The notes: generated from the letters alone by a model not told the origin. A stretch of 23,425 bases of DNA from CAZUMH01 sp964621645 (GCA_964621645.1 CAZUMH010000050.1:1-23425); one strand, 5' to 3'; numbered from the stretch's first letter, positions 6,667 to 15,137 are shown. Numbers and translations: made by a program.

Positions 6667-7458
6667 ATGATAAAAGAATCAGGTTTGGTGGAAGCAAATG
6701 AGAGTATTGCTTCGGGCATGTTTATTATTACAATAGAAGCTCCCGGCATAGCAGCTGCGTCATATCCAGGACAATTTGTGCATCTGAGAATTAATGACAA
6801 TATTAATCCATTGTTAAGAAGACCTTTTTCTATTCATAAGGTGGATCGAGGTAAAAACAGCATTCAACTGCTCTACAAAGTGGTGGGGGATGGTACGAAA
6901 CGGATGAGATTAATAGGAGAGGGAGACACGGTCGATCTTATCGGGCCTCTAGGCAACGGTTTTAACACAAAAATAAAGGTCAATCGGACTGTCCTAATAG
7001 GAGGGGGGATGGGCATTGCTCCCTTATTTTTTCTCGCGGATGAGTTACAGAATCTGGGCAAAGAGGTTATCCTTTTCTGGGGTGCTAGGGCAGGACAGGA
7101 AATTTTCCTCTCGGATGAAGAGCTGGGTAAACTGTGCGGTTCGTTTACCCTGACCAGTGAAGACGGTACCAGGGGTGCAGTTGGGATGATTACCGATCCG
7201 TTAAAAAATTATTTAGCTGATCCTGACCACAGTAACGATACAGTTTTTTATTGCTGTGGTCCCAGACTGATGTTGAAGGAGCTGGCACAATTGGCCCAAT
7301 CCTCCAAATCAGATTGGTATGCATCACTGGAGGAGCGAATGGCTTGTGGTATCGGTGTGTGCCAGGGGTGTGCCGTGTTAATGAAAAACGGCGAGTATAA
7401 ACTAGTATGTGTGGATGGACCGGTCATTAATTTGAAGGAGATCTATAACGATGGCTGA
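6667..7458 (+). CDS. pyrK: Dihydroorotate dehydrogenase B, electron-transfer subunit
   Basis: 263 residues. PyrK passes electrons from FMN in PyrD through a [2Fe-2S] cluster and FAD to NAD+, in de novo pyrimidine synthesis in the cytoplasm. The FAD domain has RRPFS (51-55) and the NAD domain starts GGGMGIAPL (112-120). The iron-sulfur ligands are Cys227, Cys232, Cys235 and Cys248, spaced C-x4-C-x2-C-x12-C as in the family, and the length is normal. The gene overlaps pyrD by 8 bases (7451-7458), so the two are translationally coupled, as expected for subunits of one heterotetramer. It heads a seven-gene same-strand run ending at the terminator near 11196. No pyrimidine attenuator or PyrR-type hairpin was recognised in the 147 bases between 6520 and 6666. 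Confidence 0.95.
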   Translation: MIKESGLVEANESIASGMFIITIEAPGIAAASYPGQFVHLRINDNINPLLRRPFSIHKVDRGKNSIQLLYKVVGDGTKRMRLIGEGDTVDLIGPLGNGFNTKIKVNRTVLIGGGMGIAPLFFLADELQNLGKEVILFWGARAGQEIFLSDEELGKLCGSFTLTSEDGTRGAVGMITDPLKNYLADPDHSNDTVFYCCGPRLMLKELAQLAQSSKSDWYASLEERMACGIGVCQGCAVLMKNGEYKLVCVDGPVINLKEIYNDG

Positions 7459-8368
7459 TCTCTCGGTACAGATCGGAAAACTTACCCTGAAAAACCCGGT
7501 TCTGACAGCGTCAGGTACATACGGATATGGAACAGAGTACTCTCCATTGGTTGATATTAGGAAATTAGGCGGTATCATTACAAAGACTATCACCATGGAG
7601 CCGCGCAAAGGGAATCCGTTGCCTCGTATCGCTGAAACACCTGCTGGAATGCTGAATTCAATCGGACTTGCCAACGTAGGCGTACGGGAATTTCTAAATA
7701 ATAAACTTCCGGTACTCGAAAAACTGGATACTCAGGTTATTGTGAACATCGCCGGAAATACTATTGAGGAATACGGAGAAGTGGCAGCGATGGTGCAAGG
7801 GCATAGCAGAGTGGATGCATTGGAGCTAAATATATCCTGTCCTAACGTCAGGGAAGGAGGTATCGCTTTCGGCATCAGTGAAAAGGCCACGACTGAGATT
7901 GTAAAATCTGTAAGAAAATCAACAACAAAACCGATAATAACCAAGCTCACCCCCAATGTAACGGATATCACAATAATCGCCCGAGCAGCGGCTGATGCTG
8001 GCAGTGATGCCGTTTCTCTCATCAATACTGTCCTTGGTATGGGAATTGATATTGAAACATGGCAGCCGTTACTGGCACGTAAAATCGGAGGACTTTCGGG
8101 ACCGGCGGTCAAGCCTATTGCAGTAGCAAGTGTTTATCGGGTCGCTCAAGCGGTAGAAATACCGGTAATTGGCATCGGAGGAATCTGCCGCTGGCAGGAT
8201 GTAATTGAGTTCGTCCTGGCCGGAGCGACGGCTGTTCAGATCGGCACGTATAATTTTGTCGATCCGGCAGGGGTAGCCGATTTCCCGGATCAAATCCAGG
8301 AATACTGTCATACAAAGGGTGTTACGAAAATTTCCGATTTGCTTGGAGCGATTAAGGAAATAAACTGA
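7451..8368 (+). CDS. pyrD: Dihydroorotate dehydrogenase, class 1B catalytic subunit
   Basis: 305 residues. The enzyme oxidises dihydroorotate to orotate using FMN. The active-site base is Cys130 within LELNISCPNVREGG, the cysteine that marks class 1 enzymes (class 2 uses serine) and the same number as in the Lactococcus class 1B enzyme. Other family blocks include NPVLTASGTYGYG (15-27), KTITMEPRKGNPLPR (45-59), the substrate-side AGMLNSIGLAN (65-75) and the C-terminal phosphate-binding GIGGICRWQDV and GATAVQIGT. Pairing with pyrK confirms class 1B. Its TGA shares one base with the ATG of the nitroreductase gene, so translation is coupled there too. Confidence 0.96.
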   Translation: MADLSVQIGKLTLKNPVLTASGTYGYGTEYSPLVDIRKLGGIITKTITMEPRKGNPLPRIAETPAGMLNSIGLANVGVREFLNNKLPVLEKLDTQVIVNIAGNTIEEYGEVAAMVQGHSRVDALELNISCPNVREGGIAFGISEKATTEIVKSVRKSTTKPIITKLTPNVTDITIIARAAADAGSDAVSLINTVLGMGIDIETWQPLLARKIGGLSGPAVKPIAVASVYRVAQAVEIPVIGIGGICRWQDVIEFVLAGATAVQIGTYNFVDPAGVADFPDQIQEYCHTKGVTKISDLLGAIKEIN

Positions 8369-8934
8369 TGGAATATGATACCCGCATCATCCCTGTTATT
8401 CGCAGACGACGCAGTGTTCGGAAGTTCTCAGATAATCCAGTTGAAAGAGAAAAAATCAGGCTTTGCGTAGAGGCTGCCAGACTGGCTCCCTCTGCGGAAA
8501 ATGTACAGCCTTGGCGGTTCATCATTCTGGATGATCCTGAAATAAAAGAGGCTTTCGCAAAAAAAGTTTTCAGCGGCATATATTCGCATACTCGCTGGGC
8601 GCTCAATTCACCGGTTCTCATCGTTATGGCAGCGGATATTAATATACTCGCTCATAAAATTGGCGGTGGATTGCAGAAGATCCCTTATCACATGCTTGAT
8701 ATCGGCATTGCCGGTGAACATTTTATTCTTCAGGCCACTGAATTGGGACTGGGCACCTGCTGGATCGGCTGGTTTAATCTGAAAAAGGCGCAAAAATTCC
8801 TCGGTTTACCTCGTTCAATCAAAGTATGCGAATTGATTGCTCTGGGGTATCCGCATAAAACCGCGACAAGGCGCCATAAAACCCTAAAACCATTGGAAAC
8901 AGTACTTCATTTCAATTCCTGGGAAAATGACTAA
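8368..8934 (+). CDS. Nitroreductase-family FMN flavoprotein
   Basis: 188 residues. The N-terminal RRRRSVRKFSDNPV (FMN phosphate contact), APSAENVQPWRFIIL, and the helix and loop IAGEHFILQATELGLGTCWIGWF are typical of nitroreductase/FMN-reductase proteins, which use NAD(P)H to reduce nitro, quinone or enone substrates as dimers. The physiological substrate cannot be read from the sequence. The start codon overlaps the pyrD stop (TGATG), so it is firmly in the pyr operon. A link to pyrimidine metabolism is not established for the family, and co-expression may only reflect a shared flavin or redox need. Confidence 0.88.
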   Translation: MEYDTRIIPVIRRRRSVRKFSDNPVEREKIRLCVEAARLAPSAENVQPWRFIILDDPEIKEAFAKKVFSGIYSHTRWALNSPVLIVMAADINILAHKIGGGLQKIPYHMLDIGIAGEHFILQATELGLGTCWIGWFNLKKAQKFLGLPRSIKVCELIALGYPHKTATRRHKTLKPLETVLHFNSWEND

Positions 8935-8982
8935 AAATGATCGAGATGATTGTGGAAAGAATGGATTAACGTCCTTAATACG

Positions 8983-9462
8983 ATGAAGATAGGTGTAATA
9001 GCTGACACACATGATAATCTGTCCGCTGTTGGAAAGGCGGTAGCCCTGTTCAATGATATTGACGTCGGTCTGGTCATTCATGCAGGAGATATGATTGCCC
9101 CGTTTGTCGCTGTTCCTTTTAAAAATCTTCAGGCTCCTTTAGTGGCGGTCTTTGGTAACTGCGATGGCGAGATATTGGGATTGAAACAAGCTTTTCCTGA
9201 ACAGATTTATTATCCCCCCCACGAACTGACCATTGCTGAAAAACAAGTTCTCGTTTTCCATGAGCCCCACGCAGTGGAATCACTCGCTAAGAGCAACAGT
9301 TTTGATTGTATTATATACGGCCATACCCATAAAATCGATATCCGTCACGTTGGGAGCACCCTGGTGCTAAATCCCGGTGAATGCGGCGGCTGGCTTTATG
9401 GTGAGCGAAGCGCGGCGATCTGGGATACCAAAGCAATGACCGCAGACATCATTCCTGTTTAA
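8983..9462 (+). CDS. MJ0936/YfcE-type metallophosphoesterase
   Basis: 159 residues from the ATG at 8983, which gives the canonical MKIGVIADTHDN start. A TTG at 8950 would extend the frame by 11 residues unlike the family. Metal ligands are visible in order: Asp8 and His10 (ADTH), Asp36 (HAGD), the GNCD block, His in VFHEPH and the final YGHTH. Members hydrolyse phosphodiesters such as bis-p-nitrophenyl phosphate in vitro with Mn or Ni, and the natural substrate is usually unknown. The gene follows the nitroreductase by 48 bases and precedes the sigma factor by 14. No clear ribosome-binding site precedes the ATG. Confidence 0.88.
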   Translation: MKIGVIADTHDNLSAVGKAVALFNDIDVGLVIHAGDMIAPFVAVPFKNLQAPLVAVFGNCDGEILGLKQAFPEQIYYPPHELTIAEKQVLVFHEPHAVESLAKSNSFDCIIYGHTHKIDIRHVGSTLVLNPGECGGWLYGERSAAIWDTKAMTADIIPV

Positions 9463-9476
9463 ATCTTTGTAACCTT

Positions 9477-10058
9477 ATGACAACTAATTCGTCTTTACTT
9501 GTGATGAACGAGAAAGAATTCGAAAAATTATTGCTTCTGCACAAGGATCGGATTTTCAGTTACGCCTTTTATCTGCTTAGAAACCGACACGACGCAGAAG
9601 ATGTGACCCAGGAGGTATTTTTAAGATATTGGAATAATCGCAATAATGTTGAGAAAAAGACAAGGTTGGCCTGGATGATGAGAGTAACACATAACAGATG
9701 TATGGATCTCCTGAGAACTAAGAGAGCTCAGGTAACCAAGGAAAGGTATGAACTGAATATTGATTCATTGAGAGAACACCTTGCATCTGAACAGGATGAT
9801 CCGGCCGTCAGCTATGAAATTATTGAGATGAGAAAAATGTTGCTTGAAGCGATGGATTCACTGTCAGAAAAAACCAGAAGCTTCATGCTTCTATATTTTT
9901 ATGAAGGCTTGCGGTACCGTGAGATAGGGGAAATAATGGGTGAAAGCGAGAGCACGGTCAAAGTATCGGTTCACCGGGGTAAAGCTCAGTTGAAAGTAGC
10001 GCTGCGAAAGCTTTATCCTGAAAAAGCCGAGAGGTATAAAAATGAAATCACGATGTGA
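9477..10058 (+). CDS. ECF-type RNA polymerase sigma factor
   Basis: 193 residues. Region 2 is clear (HKDRIFSYAFYLLRNRHDAE then DVTQEVFLRYW) and region 4 ends in a helix-turn-helix (YREIGEIMGESESTVKVSVH then RGKAQL). The linker is short and region 3 absent, as in ECF factors. An alternative start at the ATG at 9504 would remove nine residues that look non-conserved. The 3' end overlaps the anti-sigma gene by 17 bases, the usual coupling that keeps the pair at a fixed ratio. It likely drives envelope or redox stress genes, including its own operon; target promoters could not be identified. Confidence 0.93.
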   Translation: MTTNSSLLVMNEKEFEKLLLLHKDRIFSYAFYLLRNRHDAEDVTQEVFLRYWNNRNNVEKKTRLAWMMRVTHNRCMDLLRTKRAQVTKERYELNIDSLREHLASEQDDPAVSYEIIEMRKMLLEAMDSLSEKTRSFMLLYFYEGLRYREIGEIMGESESTVKVSVHRGKAQLKVALRKLYPEKAERYKNEITM

Positions 10059-10566
10059 GACATATCAACGCTGGGCGCTTGAGAGGACAAGGGGAGAGCT
10101 GCCGTCTATTAAAAATTATTTGCTCACCCGACATTTGTCACGTTGTGATGAGTGTGCATCTCAGGTTAAAGAAGATGCGGAACTGGCTTGTTACTTTAAT
10201 GCCTTACCCAGGATTAGCTGCCCTGAGCCGGTTCTTCAGCGCATACGCAGTACCATAGTCAATCAACGCGTCAAAGCAGCTGACAGGAAACCTTTGTTCA
10301 CACCATTACGTCTCTCCCTGGCTGCATCCGCGATAGGTGCAATATTATTGGTTATCGTTCTTCTCCCCAGACGGGAAAGTGAATCGACTATTCAGAACTA
10401 TTCAGCTGCCGAGGTAGAGAAGGCTAGAAAACAAGCAGAGTGGAGTCTTGCCCTTACCGGAAAGTTGATCAGAAAAAATGAAAAGAAAGTAATCCGGGAA
10501 ACTATTATCGAACAGTTTCCGAGCAGCATTCGAAAAGCATTGGATGAATCGTTAAAAATATTTTAG
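10042..10566 (+). CDS. Membrane-anchored zinc-finger anti-sigma factor
   Basis: 174 residues. The N-terminal domain carries the ZAS signature His31-x3-Cys35-x2-Cys38 (HLSRCDEC) seen in zinc anti-sigma domains. One membrane helix follows at about 91-108 (LSLAASAIGAILLVIVLL), with a C-terminal charged domain on the outer side. This layout fits a membrane-bound anti-sigma factor holding the upstream ECF protein until an envelope signal arrives. Additional cysteines (5, 50, 60) lie in the cytoplasmic part and could allow redox sensing, which is inference. The gene starts inside the sigma-factor gene and the next gene begins 9 bases after it. Confidence 0.85.
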   Translation: MKSRCETYQRWALERTRGELPSIKNYLLTRHLSRCDECASQVKEDAELACYFNALPRISCPEPVLQRIRSTIVNQRVKAADRKPLFTPLRLSLAASAIGAILLVIVLLPRRESESTIQNYSAAEVEKARKQAEWSLALTGKLIRKNEKKVIRETIIEQFPSSIRKALDESLKIF

Positions 10567-10575
10567 GAGGCTATC

Positions 10576-11139
10576 ATGTCAAAAAATCGTCTGTTACTAA
10601 TCGCTCTTCTCCTCCTGGTGCCGCTGGCATCGCTGCCGGCTCAGGATGTAGATGTGACCAAACTGCCTGGGTACATTAATCTTGATAAAATCAAAATTCC
10701 AGGGAATAATGAAGATATTACCGAAATAAATCTAGGGCCAGGATTGCTCTCTTTGCTGGCGAGTTTCAGCGATGAAGCTGATTCAGCCATAAACGGAAAA
10801 CTCAAGGGACTGATTTCCCTTCGTGTTAAATCCTTCCCAGTGAATGGGAAGAGAGCCGAGGAAATTCGCCCTATTATGGAAGAATTCGACAAAAAACTTC
10901 GCTCGGAAAAATGGGAAGAGATCGTTCGAGTTAAAAAAGGTAAGGAATTCACCGTTGTCAGCTATCTTCCCGGTAAAAATAAGGTCAGCGGATTCTTCAT
11001 CATGTCACTGACTCCCGATGAAGACGCAAGCTTCATCAATATCGTCGGCAATATTGATGTCGCTCAGCTGTCAAAGATGGGATTGGGAATAAGTGACTCA
11101 ACGATGCGCTCCATACGAACGAATTGGAGATTCCGGTAG
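10576..11139 (+). CDS. DUF4252 exported protein of the sigma/anti-sigma operon
   Basis: 187 residues with a signal peptide ending PA|Q (residue 22/23). The mature part fits DUF4252: a GLISLRVKSFPVNG strand, the KLRSEKWEEIVRVKKGKEF helix-strand unit, SGFFIMSLTPDED, and the end block FINIVGNIDVAQLSKMG. DUF4252 proteins are often encoded beside ECF sigma factors in Bacteroidetes. Their function is not known, but the placement suggests a periplasmic partner or target of the anti-sigma pathway. AGGAGG nine bases before the ATG is a strong ribosome-binding site. It is the last gene of the 6667-11139 run. Confidence 0.8.
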   Translation: MSKNRLLLIALLLLVPLASLPAQDVDVTKLPGYINLDKIKIPGNNEDITEINLGPGLLSLLASFSDEADSAINGKLKGLISLRVKSFPVNGKRAEEIRPIMEEFDKKLRSEKWEEIVRVKKGKEFTVVSYLPGKNKVSGFFIMSLTPDEDASFINIVGNIDVAQLSKMGLGISDSTMRSIRTNWRFR

Positions 11140-11165
11140 ATAATGTTTACCACCTGAATCAGGGG

Positions 11166-11196
11166 AAGGGCCGGGAAAATTATTCCCGGCCTTTCT
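11166..11196 (+). terminator. Intrinsic terminator closing the pyr-ECF run
   Basis: GGCCGGGAA (11169-11177) pairs with TTCCCGGCC (11183-11191) over the 5-base loop AATTA. The stem extends by three pairs (one G-U) into the T tract after it. No other strong terminator was seen between 6667 and here, so this appears to end the whole run. Confidence 0.8.
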
Positions 11197-11334
11197 CATT
11201 TTACCGATATTTTTTTAAATGAGAACATAGATCATTCGTTCATAGGCTGAGGAAATGTACAAGGACCCTGGCAGGATAATTGCGATATTAATCAATAATT
11301 GATAGAAGTTTTCACCACTCCAAGGGAGGTAAAT

Positions 11335-12297
11335 TTGAATATTTCCAGAGTGAAGCTGCGGCTACTCAGTCTGTTTGGTATCATCTTCCTCTTTATTTTC
11401 AGCGGCTGTGAACAGATACTGGACGAAGCCCTGAACAAGAATTTGACAGTGGAAGAACCGCTTTTTCAATCAGAAACGGCATCAGAGAGCGACCAGACAA
11501 CCTACGAAGTTACCACCGGCTTTGTCATCAATGCCAGCGGAACGGCTTTGGCTAAGCCGGACTATCATGGTTTTGCGGTTGTCCCCACCAATATGGCGCT
11601 CTTTGCCTGGGTTTGCTCTGAAGAAGGCGGATTCCTGAGCGGAACAGTAACGAACAATGCATCGGATCCGGTCGCACTAAACATCCGTTTTGGTCATACG
11701 GATGATTTCGCTTCTGCAACGCTTGTGGCATCTGTTTCAGTTTCGGGAACAGAGACCAGGAATTTCCAGGTCAATGGATCAGCTTTCGAGTCGTTTTTTG
11801 ATGATCATTTCCAGGGAGGCTACACCGAACTGTTTATTTTTATTGATGCGGCCGGCAGCGGGACAATCGATATGGTATTGAATAAACTGGAATTCGTATT
11901 GCAGCCCTCAGCATATTTGAGCAGGACAGTCGGACCCGTCAGCGGACTGGAGGATTATGTAGACAATATTGTGGATGTGTCCGGTGTCGCGTTTTCAGGA
12001 ACTATTAATAATTTAGGCTCATCTGAAGTATATCTCCTGCTGCGATTGATACCGCTTTCCTCCGATTCAGAGTGGGATGGGGCTCAAGTGGAAATAGTCA
12101 TCGAAGCAAACGACAGTTTTGATCTGTCCGATTTATCATCTCTGTTAAGTGACGAAGATATGGCACGGATAGGTGACGCGATAGAATATCTCAGCGGGGC
12201 AAGTGTGCTTGCCGAACTTTTTTGTACCGGTTCAGGAGGCGTCAATGTTGAGGTCGTATCAATCGTTCTGGAAGGCAGTGTGAATGTGACCTTGTAG
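11335..12297 (+). CDS. Lipoprotein with duplicated beta-rich domain
   Basis: 320 residues starting at TTG 11335. AAGGGAGGT ends four bases upstream of this codon, whereas a TTG at 11299 has no ribosome-binding site, so the inner start is chosen. The signal ends in FSGC with the lipidated cysteine at 25, so the mature protein is a lipoprotein, probably of the outer membrane. The body repeats itself: FLSGTVTNNASDPVALNIRF (about 100-119) with a closing strand near 186, and AFSGTINNLGSSEVYLLLRL (about 219-238) with a closing strand near 312. Each copy is about 90 residues, Ig-like in pattern. I do not recognise the family. The gene stands between two terminators and so is likely transcribed alone. 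Confidence 0.7.
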   Translation: MNISRVKLRLLSLFGIIFLFIFSGCEQILDEALNKNLTVEEPLFQSETASESDQTTYEVTTGFVINASGTALAKPDYHGFAVVPTNMALFAWVCSEEGGFLSGTVTNNASDPVALNIRFGHTDDFASATLVASVSVSGTETRNFQVNGSAFESFFDDHFQGGYTELFIFIDAAGSGTIDMVLNKLEFVLQPSAYLSRTVGPVSGLEDYVDNIVDVSGVAFSGTINNLGSSEVYLLLRLIPLSSDSEWDGAQVEIVIEANDSFDLSDLSSLLSDEDMARIGDAIEYLSGASVLAELFCTGSGGVNVEVVSIVLEGSVNVTL

Positions 12298-12350
12298 AGA
12301 GGTTACCTGAACTGTATATAGGATTGCTTCGAACTGGAAATAAATCTTCG

Positions 12351-12380
12351 GGCCGCTCGGTTGAGCGGCTTTATTTTTTA
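12351..12380 (+). terminator. Intrinsic terminator after the duplicated-domain lipoprotein
   Basis: GCCGCTC (12352-12358) and GAGCGGC (12363-12369) form a perfect stem over GGTT, with a G-U pair at the base and then TTATTTTTTA. It runs into the stop codon of the convergent glycosyltransferase gene (12378-12380). Confidence 0.85.
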
Positions 12381-13493
12381 TCGGGTGGCGTCGTACTTTG
12401 ATTCCTTCCAGTCTATTTTATTTCTCCAAAAGAAGGAAGGGAGCAGGACAAGGAAGTAAAATATTTGGAACATCCTGAAGAGAGGGACGAAGATAAGAAG
12501 ATTCATTTGACCGCTTAATGATAGAATTCGGGAAAAAAGGAACAGATCGGCTGCAAAAAGGACCGAAAGGGAGGCGATAGATAGCGATACGTTTCCTGAG
12601 ATAAAAAGGATCAGAATCAGGATAGGTGCGAGTAAAGCCAAAACAAGCAGGGAATAGGTAAGCAGGTCTCTTCCTCTCGTACCGAGTGCCCACCTTTTAC
12701 GCTGAAGCTGAAATGACGACCAATTTGTAAGGGAGTGGGTATACACTTGACAATTCTTATTAAAAATCATCCTTATGCTGCGACGGGATTCGTTGCGCAC
12801 AAGTCGCATCAATGCATAATCTTCTGTGAGAGAAAAATCCAAAGAACTGAATCCTCCCATACGGATGAGTGTCTCTTTTTTGATGGAAAAATTATTCCCA
12901 AAGATCCCTGCCGGATAACCGAAAAAAGCAGCAGCGCTTCCTACTGCAGAGAAGAGCAGCCAATCCAACGCCTGAAATTTACAGAAACATCCCTTGCCAG
13001 AGCAGTTAACAGACAGGCTGCCGGCTATCATGCTGATATCATCTCTATAGTATGACAGCAGGCCTTCTATCCAGCCGGTCGGTACAATACAGTCAGCATC
13101 AGTGAAAAAGACAAATTCTCCTGTGGCGAATTCCAGGGCACGATCCAGGCCATTCATCTTTCCTGTACGTCCTTCCGGCAGTGATTCAATGGTAATAATA
13201 CGGCAGCTGCGTTTCCCCTTACTGAAATTCTGAAACAGGTCAGCGGTTCCATCACCTGAGCGGTCATCTACTAGGATGAATTCGGTTTTGTCACGTGGAT
13301 AGGTAAGTTCTTCAAAAGAGTGCAAGAGTGAGGGAAGAGAGACGTCTTCATTGCGGGCGACCACAACAACCGAGACAAGCGATTCGTCCTGCCTGTAATA
13401 GGTGGTGGTTGTATTCAGTCCAAGGGAAAAGGCAATGAGAAGGACTGCTGTGACATATACGAGGAGAAAAAGTAATATAAATAGAGGTAACAA
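12378..13493 (-). CDS. Family 2 glycosyltransferase, membrane-bound and probably processive
   Basis: 371 residues. An N-terminal membrane helix (about 3-25) precedes a GT-A domain: SVVVVARNE (41-49), LVDDRSGDGT (74-83), the metal-binding T-D132-A-D134 motif, then SLTEDYALM (catalytic ED) and QLQRKRWALG (the Q-x2-RW acceptor motif). Three or four membrane helices follow to the C-terminus. This is the layout of processive enzymes such as cellulose and hyaluronan synthases and of CrtQ-like or ceramide-type transferases. The sugar donor and acceptor are unknown. The gene is isolated: no export or polysaccharide genes flank it. It ends against the terminator of the + strand lipoprotein gene and is divergent from pdxS. 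Confidence 0.87.
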   Translation of the reverse strand: MLPLFILLFLLVYVTAVLLIAFSLGLNTTTTYYRQDESLVSVVVVARNEDVSLPSLLHSFEELTYPRDKTEFILVDDRSGDGTADLFQNFSKGKRSCRIITIESLPEGRTGKMNGLDRALEFATGEFVFFTDADCIVPTGWIEGLLSYYRDDISMIAGSLSVNCSGKGCFCKFQALDWLLFSAVGSAAAFFGYPAGIFGNNFSIKKETLIRMGGFSSLDFSLTEDYALMRLVRNESRRSIRMIFNKNCQVYTHSLTNWSSFQLQRKRWALGTRGRDLLTYSLLVLALLAPILILILFISGNVSLSIASLSVLFAADLFLFSRILSLSGQMNLLIFVPLFRMFQIFYFLVLLPSFFWRNKIDWKESKYDATR

Positions 13494-13673
13494 GGGATAT
13501 ATTCCGTCCTGACACGTTTAAAATAAGGTAGCGAAATTGATAGTAAATGAAAAGAAAAATTTCCCTTTTGTCTTCAAGAGAAATGGGTGGCATCTTTTCT
13601 AAAAAAATACTATATTCTATGATGAAAAAATATGATAATTTAAGATACATTGTGAAAATGGAGGTGTAAGTCC

Positions 13674-14561
13674 ATGTTTAAAATGAGTAAGGATTATAAA
13701 TTGAAGGTGGGATTGGCTGAGATGCTCAAAGGCGGTGTAATTATGGATGTAACCACTGCCGAGCAAGCCAAGATCGCCCAGGACGCTGGAGCGGTGGCTG
13801 TCATGGCACTGGAAAGGATTCCAGCCGATATCCGAGCCCATGGCGGTGTGGCTCGCATGTCATCACCAACGGTTATTAAAAATATCATGAAAACGGTATC
13901 TATTCCGGTTATGGCTAAATGTCGAATAGGCCATTTTGCTGAAGCTCAAGTGTTATAGTCACTTGGGGTCGACTTCATTGATGAATCAGAAGTCTTGACG
14001 CCGGCAGATGAACGGTATCATGTTGACAAATGGGGATACAAAGTGCCGTTCGTTTGCGGCTGTCGGGAGCTGGGTGAGGCGCTGCGACGTATTTCAGAAG
14101 GAGCTGCCATGATCCGCACCAAGGGAGAGGCCGGCAGCGGCAATATTATCGAAGCAGTGCGGCATATGCGCATGGTACAGTCCGAGATGAGAGAGATCAC
14201 CACTCTCGGCCCCGAAGAACTGGTGATAAAGGCCAAAGAGATGGGAGTATCGGTGGAGCTTGTCCGGTATGTACAAAGCAAGGGTAAATTACCGGTACCG
14301 AATTTCGCAGCGGGAGGCATAGCTACTCCGGCAGATGCTTCCCTGATGATGCAGCTAGGCGCTGAATCCGTTTTCGTCGGTTCCGGAATTTTTAAATCAG
14401 AAGATCCGGAAGTAAGAGCAATAGCCATCGTACATGCCACTACTCATTTCGATAATCCAGATGAAGTTGCGCGTGCTTCGGAAGGACTGAAGGAAGCGAT
14501 GCCTGGACTGGAAATATCTCAAATTCCCGCTGAAGAACGCATGCAGGAACGCGGCTGGTAA
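13674..14561 (+). pseudogene. pdxS: PLP synthase subunit PdxS, interrupted by an in-frame TAG
   Basis: The frame holds a full-length PdxS (295 positions) but codon 95 (13956-13958) is TAG. The frame does not shift: downstream of TAG it continues SLGVDFIDESEVLTPADE to the family end MQERGW. Related proteins read VLEALGVD here, so a conserved Glu codon has become TAG (one G-to-T change if it was GAG) and the next codon is Ser instead of the usual Ala. Catalytic residues are intact on both sides: Asp25, Lys82 (PVMAKCRIGH, the ribose 5-phosphate lysine) and Lys150 (RTKGEAGSGN). The 94-residue product would lack half the barrel, and no in-frame ATG or GTG with a ribosome-binding site allows restart after the TAG. 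Possibilities are a sequencing error, a fresh nonsense mutation or readthrough. PdxS with PdxT makes pyridoxal 5'-phosphate from ribose 5-phosphate, glyceraldehyde 3-phosphate and glutamine. Confidence 0.92.
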
Positions 14562-15137
14562 ATGGTACGTACAATAGGCATCCTGGCGTTGCAGGGAGAT
14601 TTTGCCCGGCATATCAGGATGGTGGAAAAGCTCAAACAGCGAATCTTACCGGTACGCTGGCCACGGGATTTGGAAGCGTGTGACGGCCTCATCATACCGG
14701 GAGGAGAATCCACCACTTTCAGCAAGCTCCTCCACAAAACCGGTCTTTTCGAGGCCATTCCCAAGTTCACCCTCTCAAAACCGGTTATGGGTACCTGCGC
14801 CGGACTTATCACTCTGTCCACAGATATCATCAACGATGGATTCGATACCCTGGGCTTGATTGATCTGCGGGTGGAAAGAAACGGTTACGGCCGGCAAATC
14901 GATTCTTTCATCTCACCAGTAAGGATTAAGGGAATTCCGCAATTATCCAGTTTTGAAGGAATTTTCATACGGGCTCCCAAAATCATTTCCATTGGCGATA
15001 CTATAACACCGTTGGGATATAGGAACGACGAGATAGTGATAGTGAGAAATGAGAGAATCCTGGCATTGACCTTCCATCCGGAATTAACGGAAAATCCCGG
15101 TCTGCACCGATATTTCCTTAATGAATTTGTGAGGTGA
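14562..15137 (+). CDS. pdxT: PLP synthase glutaminase subunit PdxT
   Basis: 191 residues. PdxT hydrolyses glutamine and channels ammonia to PdxS. It begins IGILALQGDFARH (5-17) and shows PGGEST (46-51), the catalytic nucleophile Cys79 (VMGTCAGLI), and the His172/Glu174 pair (FHPELT), all at the family positions. The gene is intact and its ATG directly follows the pdxS TAA with no gap. That spacing supports pdxS being read as one gene until recently. Its TGA overlaps the GTG start of the next gene. Confidence 0.95.
   Translation: MVRTIGILALQGDFARHIRMVEKLKQRILPVRWPRDLEACDGLIIPGGESTTFSKLLHKTGLFEAIPKFTLSKPVMGTCAGLITLSTDIINDGFDTLGLIDLRVERNGYGRQIDSFISPVRIKGIPQLSSFEGIFIRAPKIISIGDTITPLGYRNDEIVIVRNERILALTFHPELTENPGLHRYFLNEFVR

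Noticed and set aside
12735..13055. 106-codon open frame on the + strand within the glycosyltransferase gene
   Set aside because: The - strand carries all GT2 motifs, and this frame has no similarity, ribosome-binding site or promoter.
13956..13958. TAG as a pyrrolysine or reassigned codon
   Set aside because: TAG ends several ordinary genes in the window (6012, 11139, 12297), so it is a normal stop here. The position is a conserved Glu in PdxS, which gives no reason for pyrrolysine.
14018..14440. 140-codon open frame on the - strand within pdxS
   Set aside because: The + strand is clearly PdxS. The - frame is a by-product of its codon use.
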